Source: Panorpa germanica
Lineage: Eukaryota > Arthropoda > Insecta > Mecoptera > Panorpidae
Length of the DNA stretch: 64,000 bases
NCBI GenBank assembly: GCA_963678705.1
Contig: OY783220.1
Coordinates: forward strand, 9,507,001 to 9,571,000
Direction of reading: 5' to 3'
Part shown: positions 58,046 through 64,000 of the stretch, piece after piece
How positions within the stretch are numbered: the stretch's first letter is position 1
How the letters are laid out: each line of letters begins with the position of its first letter
The notes under the pieces: generated by a model
The model's database searches: none
The model's input: the letters and a program-made list of their open reading frames with translations, nothing else
Told to the model about the DNA's origin: nothing
Made by a program: the position numbers and the translations under genes

Positions 58046-58754
58046 CTCCCTCTTTAGAAAATATAATCCTTTTCAAAATAAATATAGTTATAGTTCTTCC
58101 GAGCTCTAGGATGAATTAACCCTTTAACGCGCCGTCTTAAAAATATACTAAATAGAGGCCTGACTCTGTTATTAAAATTGTATTTCACGTGCTACAAACA
58201 TGAGCATGTAACAACCGTTACTATAGAAAACCTGATACAGAAATTGAGTACTCAGCGTGATCTCTTGGAATTTTCACTTAGGCAAGCAACAATGTCGTGT
58301 ATTCCTATTCCATACGGTTGTATTCCTGTCCACCTTCCTCCTCCCCTCCCCCTCTTTCTCCTCACCTTTCGAACGGATGCTTTTAATCATACTAACAACA
58401 GTTTTAATCTACCAGAGGGAGGTCCACAGAGATTTCTGTAACGGGCGTGAAATACCGGGCGTGCAAAGATCATAGATGGTGTGGTGTGGTGAGGTGAAGT
58501 GTGAGTGGGGGGGTGTAAGGGCAGGCACCTAGAAATGAGATCGTTTCGGTAACACCTCAACCAATGTAGGGTTGAGGTAAAGTTTCTCGGTGTCGTGTAA
58601 ACTTACGGTTGATTGATATCACTAATTTTGGGTAACCCACCGTTGTACGACAGATTCAGAGGGTCCAGGAATATGGGATTAAATATTTAGAGACTGTGAT
58701 TATGATTTCATGAGGCCATTAGATTTATCGAACGGTTTAACACAGTATTACTAA
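58046..58754. other. Spacer with G/T-rich patch
   Basis: A GGTGTGGTGTGGTGAGGTG patch lies near 58479-58497, followed by seven G's. Frames of 72-87 codons at 58178-58475 have no recognisable feature. Confidence 0.4.
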
Positions 58755-59195
58755 AAGTCTAAACTACTGTTTTTCTCACACATAGTTTTGTCAGATTCGG
58801 TGCCTTCTCTACCTCAAAATCTACTGCAGCGATTCTTTTGACACTTGCACAATCTTTCTTTACATAAATGCCGAGGTAACACTGTCGAGTTTTTTTTCTT
58901 CTTTTAATTTTAACGTATTTTAAAAAACAAAGTTTCTGAATTTTTTCATGATAAATCGGTATTTTGACTTCGAAATGCTTTTTAAAAACTCGACAGGGTT
59001 ACCTGCAGAAACTTATCAACTAAGGAAATCAATCATTTTAGATTTTTTATTTAAAATAATCCAGTGATGAGTTATGAGTGGCACCGCAATGTTACTTATT
59101 TTTGTGACGTCTGCGGAGATTCGCTGTTAATGCCTTAAAAGTTATTTTATAATGTAGTAATTATATATTAACTGTGTCATAAAAAAACAATATCT
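58755..59195 (-). repeat. Dispersed repeat D, copy 3, reversed
   Basis: Reverse-complement match to the other D copies: CTCAAAATCTACTGCAGCG, TACCTGCAGAAACTTATCAA, GTGACGTCTGCGGAGATTC and ACTGTGTCATAAAAAAAC. Confidence 0.7.
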
Positions 59196-59519
59196 TTACG
59201 CAACATTTAAGCATATCAGATTTATTTTGCAAGTAACTTTATTTTGGGTGTACACTGTACAAAGTAGCTTTAATTTGTGTAAAAATATTGGTCTATGTCT
59301 TCATCTTTATAGCCTTCTGGAAATAAATCAAGCTTCTCTATATAATATCAATTATTTTATACTACATATATCAAAGATTACTGACTCAAAACTAAGTAAC
59401 TATACAAAACAAAACTTAGTAACTCTATCTATCCCTAGCGTTTCGTTTTCAGTGTTTCTCCTCTCTACAATACATCCTTCATACTCCCCCCCCCTTCCCT
59501 CTCATTTCTAATCGCTTAG
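59196..59519. other. AT-rich spacer
   Basis: No gene recognised. Confidence 0.4.
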
Positions 59520-59850
59520 AATGATACGTCTATGTTTGTATCTACAACTGTACTCTTTCAACGAGAAGCCTGTACGTCTGTCTGTATGGTAAGTTTGAAC
59601 GCGCGAAACCGTAGCTGTTCTCATACACGTAGAAGCTGCGTGAATACAATGAGGCATGCAGGAGTGGGGAAGAAGCTGTCGGTAATGTGGAAGGGGAAGA
59701 CTAAGCGCACAGACCGGCTCGTAGCCGAGTTGTAGCCAGTAGCGTAACCGTAAACCCGTGCAAGGAATCAATAACGTAGACGTTTTTGCAGAGTAAATAC
59801 TCGTAGAACTATGCGATGTGTATCTACACGTAGAAGCTGCTGTCATTTTA
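59520..59850. other. Unidentified GC-elevated block
   Basis: Higher GC than neighbours, with the word ACACGTAGAAGCTGC occurring twice in direct orientation (about 59624 and 59827). Frames of 67 and 112 codons on opposite strands reflect composition. Possibly an unrecognised mobile element; no TIR or duplication found. Confidence 0.3.
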
Positions 59851-59989
59851 TGTTAAGGTTATGGGAATAGTATTTAATTACATTATTATTGAGATGTAGG
59901 TATAGATGATAAAAGTCAGAAGGTATTGTATTCAAATCACTGCTATTTTCGGTTATACGTTGACTGAGACTTAGTATAAATGCCTTGGT

Positions 59990-60565
59990 TAATACTTTTC
60001 AAAAAAAGAATATTTTCTTTTTGACGATACAGTTAATGTATAATTATTTCTATAATTACCTTGTGAAATTTTTATAAATAAATATTAAGAAATGTGGCAT
60101 TGACAGCGAATCTCCGCAGACGTCACGATAAAAGTAACATTGCGGTGTCCCTCATAACTCATCACTGGATTATTTGAAAATAAAAAACCAAAATAATTTC
60201 ATTAGTTGATAAGTTTTTGCAGGTAACCCTGTCGATTTTTTTTTCTTTTATTGATTTTTCAATTTTTTACAGTACTTAAAATGTTATTTTGAAAGGCGTT
60301 GAAATTATAAAAAAAACTCGACAGTGTTACCTCGGCATTTATATAAGGAAAGAGTGTGCAAAAATTCAAAAGGATCGGTCCAGTAGATTTTGAGCTAGAG
60401 AGGGCACCGATACCAAAAATGCTAAGTGTGAGAAAAACGTATTTATAAGTTTCAAAGAAAGACGAAACTAGACTAGAGAGGTGAAGAATTAAAACTCTAT
60501 ATCTCCGATATTTTTACTCTAATTTACTTAAAACTTTTACACAATAAACTTAATATGTTGTGCAT
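59990..60565 (+). repeat. Dispersed repeat D, copy 4
   Basis: TTTTGACGATACAGTTAATG, GAATCTCCGCAGACGTCAC, AGTTGATAAGTTTTTGCAGG, GGATCGGTCCAGTAG and CAATAAACTTAATATGTTG in order. Confidence 0.75.
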
Positions 60566-60989
60566 TAATATAAATAAATTAAAATAAAATACAAACCTTA
60601 GGTAAAACTTCAGTTATGCCATAACTTAATACCTGCGTTTTTATAGACGTTTATTTTACAATAATATTAGAGCTCTTATCATATTATCCCCAAAATATTT
60701 AATAAAGAAAAATGAAAAATAACTTTAACAACTGTAGTAGACTTTAAACTTGATTTCTTTTTATATAGTCAGAATAATTCAAAAAGTATACATGAGCAAA
60801 TGACCTAATTGTAGATGTTAACTTCATCTACAAAAAAATAAATTGTTCAAAGTGTAAATTATAAAATGGTTTTGTAATAAATTCTAAAAGTGCCACAGAA
60901 ATGTGAAACTTTTTTATTTTATAACATGATATAAAGTTTAATTAAATAAAAATGTTAAAATAATTCGTGGGTCTCTTTGTTAAGTTACA
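60566..60989. other. AT-rich spacer
   Basis: No gene recognised. Confidence 0.45.
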
Positions 60990-61075
60990 CGTCGACGCTG
61001 CGCTGGATGCTGGACGCTGGATCCAACTGTCGGCGTCGACGTTGCGGTCGCACTTGTTCTGAATTATTGTAGCCG
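60990..61075. other. GC-rich patch
   Basis: CGTCGACGCTGCGCTGGATG, GGACGCTGGATCCAACTG, GGCGTCGACGTTGCGGTCGC: internally repetitive CGACG/GCTGGA wording, similar to the patch at 8945-9010. Confidence 0.35.
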
Positions 61076-61648
61076 TTTCAACCCGTGTACATGATCATTC
61101 TTCATTTTCAGGTTGTTCCTGTATTTTTTACCACTTCAGAAGTGGAAGAATTTTTAAATAAATATGAAACGTGTGAAATTCCAAAAGTTTAACAAAGCAT
61201 AAAATTATTGTACTTTTTATTTGATATAAAGACACCTATATTTTAGTGAAATATCATAAAAGTACCTTTTAGATACGTTATTTAGAATGTTTACAGCAAT
61301 TAGAGAATACAGTTCAAAGGAATATTCATTTTTAAGTCTGCGTTAAAATGATATGCTATTTTTCTCGAGCAACAGGGTGAAACAAACCCCTAAGTTAAAT
61401 TAAGTTAACTATCAAATTGCTTTTGCTTTAAACGTGAACTGTGTTATGGATGTTATTTTGTTAATTTACTATGCATTCATTAAAACATGCATAGTATTCA
61501 TGTTTCATGTAACGTTTGGTCCTTCGTTCGCCGGATACATTCGATAATGACATGCTAACGCCAATCAGTTTCAAGTTTGATGTACAGAAACCCCTCCTTG
61601 TCTGTAACCCATGTTAAGCGGAATATTAGTAGATACATAAAGTGACGT
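61076..61648. other. AT-rich spacer
   Basis: A 3'-splice-site-like CATTCTTCATTTTCAG ends at 61111; no credible exon follows. Confidence 0.4.
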
Positions 61649-61656
61649 CTTAAGAT
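61649..61656. repeat. 8-bp target duplication, left (hAT MITE)
   Basis: CTTAAGAT, repeated at 61809-61816. Confidence 0.85.
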
Positions 61657-61808
61657 CAGACCCGGATTTGAGGGAGTGCAGGCGGGGCTGCTGCCACGGG
61701 GCCTCCACAATAGAGAGAAAAGCAATGAAGCCTTTTATTTGGAAAATAATTAGGGGCTTCCACTCCTTCGTTGCACCAGGGCCTTCACACCTCTATAAAC
61801 CGGCACTG
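61657..61808. mobile_element. hAT-type MITE, 152 bp
   Basis: Ends CAGACCCGGATTTGAGG and (reverse complement) CAGTGCCGGTTTATAGAGG, with sub-terminal GGGGCCTCC and GGAGGCCC-like words pairing further in. The exact 8-bp duplication CTTAAGAT and the CAG...CTG termini are diagnostic of hAT elements. No transposase; the 88-codon frame at 61668-61934 starts inside it and is not credited. Confidence 0.88.
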
Positions 61809-61816
61809 CTTAAGAT
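61809..61816. repeat. 8-bp target duplication, right (hAT MITE)
   Basis: Exact copy of 61649-61656. Confidence 0.85.
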
Positions 61817-62265
61817 AATGCAGATGATAGTATATCGTTCGAGTGGCGGCCATTTTATTTACGTCATGAAATCTTCTGGGGAAGAAATTTTAAGTCTAAT
61901 TCTCCAATCAATTTCAGAACCAAATATCTCTTAATAAATCAGGTGAAACCTAAGGTTTAAATAAAGCAAAATACTTAAAGCATATATTACGGAATTATTA
62001 TTATAGGTGTCTCACAAGTTTCCTTAACTACTACACTATCGGAGCAGTATTTTAAAGAAAAAGAACTAAAAGAACATAATGTGTGAACTATGACTCCATA
62101 TCTGCTAGCTCCAATACGTTCTCCTTATCTTACAGGAAATAAATTTCTTTCTTTGTGAGTCGCAAATCGTGCAAAATACTCGTATATGTCTCAAATAGTT
62201 TCTTCAGCGAGATTCGATAGCGGAAACCTTTGGGTTTTATTATCACAATGTAGATATGATTTGCT
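61817..62265. other. AT-rich spacer
   Basis: No gene recognised. Confidence 0.45.
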
Positions 62266-62268
62266 TTC

Positions 62269-62547
62269 ATGACGTCACACATACGTTTACATTTTGCAGA
62301 GACCTGGTTTCATCCACATGAATACCTTACTCTATATGAAAACTATTTCGATATGCAATGCTTCGAAAAGTTAACATCTCATGAAATACTGGCGAGATAC
62401 ACATGGGAGCATACTTTATTTAGAAGGTTGTTCATCCAGAGACTCACAATCTTCAATATGTCATATAAGAAACTGAGTTTTATTAATTATTTAATTGAAC
62501 ACAAGGACAATCTTGAGCAGAAACTATTTATTCATATTTTAACGTAA
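62269..62547 (+). CDS. Doubtful 92-codon reading frame, unrecognised
   Basis: Open for 92 codons from ATG to TAA. A 3'-splice-like TTTACATTTTGCAG ends at 62300, so an exon reading TWFHPHEYLTLYENYFDMQ onward is conceivable. The composition is mixed (W, H, C, F, R present) rather than simple AT-driven. There is no signal peptide, membrane segment or domain that I recognise, and no second copy in the window. It may equally be chance or an old transposon scrap. Confidence 0.15.
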   Translation: MTSHIRLHFAETWFHPHEYLTLYENYFDMQCFEKLTSHEILARYTWEHTLFRRLFIQRLTIFNMSYKKLSFINYLIEHKDNLEQKLFIHILT

Positions 62548-62665
62548 AATCATCTGGACGAAAACCAGCCTTAGCACCATCTATGATACAAAGCATCTAT
62601 AAAATTAGCTTCATATTTATAATTCGAAATGATAGATGTACCTGTTAATTATATCCTCCTATTAC

Positions 62666-63335
62666 AATGGGCTTGTGTCCTCATTTTTTAATGGTCGATT
62701 TTTCAATTGTTGATTGAACTTGATGTTAATAAATGTGTATTGGCGTGTCTATTTTATTAAATATCAAAATGTTGACGGAGATATAGCAATTCAAAATTTG
62801 AATTGTAGTTTTAGCGCTGTGAGGTGTCGGCCATTTGTATGACGTGAAATGCATTTATACGTCAATTATTCGTTTAGTAGGTCAGTGCTGTGGTAATGTT
62901 TTGTAGCGGTTGGTAGTCGAAATAATCAAGTCCAGTCAAAGAGTAATAAGTTTTTATTTTATTTAACCCTGTTACGGCAGACATAATATTTAAATTTTAT
63001 TGTTCCTTGAAATAGCTGTAAATAATATTTGATATTTTGATATATAAATACATATAGCAGAGATTTATGAGCTGTAAGGTTGGTAACCTGTAAGCTTGTC
63101 AGAGTTCTATCAAGAATATATCTCTTTTACGCTCTGTCGTATAAAAGAGATAGCACCTAGCGATTGTGATGTCACATGCAGTTGGAATGTTGTTCAACGT
63201 TGAATCCCTTTAATAATTAAGGAGACAAAATGACTTTTTTAATTGTTCATACCTCCTAACATATAAGGAGTTATTAAAAAATAATTATACAATTAGTACA
63301 GTTTTATAGAAATTAAGACAGGACACAAGCCCATT
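62666..63335 (+). mobile_element. Family A TIR element, copy 6
   Basis: Starts AATGGGCTTGTGTCCTC and ends GGACACAAGCCCATT, both termini intact. Full-length form with the TCTCTTTTACGCTCTGTCG and TATAAAAGAGATAGC block. The best reference copy for family A. Flanks (TATTAC before, ACTTAT after) do not give a clear duplication. Confidence 0.85.
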
Positions 63336-64000
63336 ACTTATCAAATTTTTAAAGATAGTCAATATATAAGATAGTTTTTAAAGATATTTTTCAAATAGTC
63401 CTTAAAGTAGTCTTTAACATCTACTGCTCTAGCATATGAACCTAAGACTACTCCAAAATATTCAATTAATTTCGTAATTCGTAATTTAATTTGAAATTAA
63501 ATTATTCCATTTTTAAATTAAAATATTTTACTTGAATAATATTTCTAACAGTTGTTCAATCTTAAAAATATATTTTTCATTTAATTAACAAAATGGAACA
63601 TATATTTAATTTTTAAAATACTATATTTATTAAAATAGGTCCTGATGTCCGATTGTAGGTCCGATGTTTGAATTGAACACTAAAATCAATCAACATATCT
63701 CACATACTTAAACAGTATTTGTTGGATATTAAGGAATTTAGATAAAACAACATGGGGAGGGATTCTTGTAGTTCTCATTGTTGAATTTACCTGCCGGCCT
63801 GTCTGCTGCCTGCTTGCCTGTCTCAACGTACTCAAACAGTTGTATCAAAACATTAAACGCAAAGGTATTTTGATTACAAATATAAACCCCTCGGGCTGCT
63901 TACCCCAAAAACTTGAATGCCGTTTGGTTTATATCAAGAACACTCCTTACCCTGTACCCCCATCTCGAACACTTCTCGTTCCTCCTCCACCTCCTAAAAC
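63336..64000. other. AT-rich spacer
   Basis: No gene recognised. Confidence 0.45.

Noticed and set aside
59508-59846. 112-codon minus-strand frame
   Set aside because: In a GC-elevated block with direct word repeats; no domain, and a frame on the opposite strand is equally open.
1-64000. CRISPR arrays, bacterial operons, rRNA genes or telomeric repeats
   Set aside because: None seen; the sequence is eukaryotic, and TTAGG-type telomere arrays are absent.

Overview
This is a strongly AT-rich, gene-poor stretch of a eukaryotic nuclear genome. It is almost certainly from an insect or close arthropod relative. A nuclear copy of mitochondrial DNA reads as an insect-type COX3 with TGA as Trp, followed by tRNA-Gly (anticodon TCC) in the usual insect order. 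The mobile elements also fit: arthropod-type LINEs, a tRNA-derived SINE and many terminal-inverted-repeat (TIR) elements. I could not fix the order of insect. No complete protein-coding host gene was found. A near-ideal recursive-splice motif on the minus strand (near 2657), a possible 45-base micro-exon on the plus strand (45296-45340) and a possible non-coding exon (4728-4773) suggest that parts may lie inside one or more long introns, but none of these is proven.

The window is best read as layered mobile elements. Letters A-K are my own labels for families. A: six copies, about 610-670 bp when full, TIR AATGGGCTTGTGTCC. B: two 116-bp palindromic elements with TTA-type target duplications. 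C: PIF/Harbinger-like elements with a TAA duplication, complete at 41865-42534. D: a dispersed repeat of about 550-600 bp, four long copies and two fragments. E: a 218-bp palindromic MITE, complete at 47573-47790. F: a MITE of about 500 bp, two copies. H: a TTAA-flanked MITE, two copies. I: a short dispersed repeat, two copies. J: an element of about 260 bp, two copies. K: a 561-bp element with an 8-bp duplication, plus fragments. A 152-bp hAT-type MITE with an 8-bp duplication lies at 61657-61808.

Nested insertions give a relative chronology. At 19.2-20.2 kb a 741-bp foldback element (282-bp arms identical by eye, 9-bp duplication, Mutator-like) sits inside an E element. At 36.0-36.4 kb a fragment of mitochondrial cox3-trnG sits inside a C element. 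At 55.1-56.3 kb two separate LINE 3' ends, each with its own target duplication, sit inside one F element.

Retroelements: LINE group alpha (18.0-19.0 kb with a 14-bp duplication; 38.9-39.4 kb antisense; untranslated tails at 10.3, 21.5 and 53.9 kb), its decayed relative beta (34.7, 50.5 and 55.1 kb), group gamma (45.4-45.9 kb with an 11-bp duplication; 55.5-56.1 kb with a 13-bp duplication), Jockey-like C-termini (24.6 and 38.4 kb), and further antisense LINE ends (48.9, 53.2 and 54.9 kb). A complete tRNA-derived SINE with a 13-bp duplication is at 33696-34068.

Tandem structure: a 23-bp minisatellite (29282-29908) whose distal part is organised as a 138-bp higher-order unit; a perfect 210-bp palindrome centred on (TA)40 (52159-52368); and several (TA)n and (GA)n tracts. 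The remaining sequence is AT-rich with short chance reading frames only.
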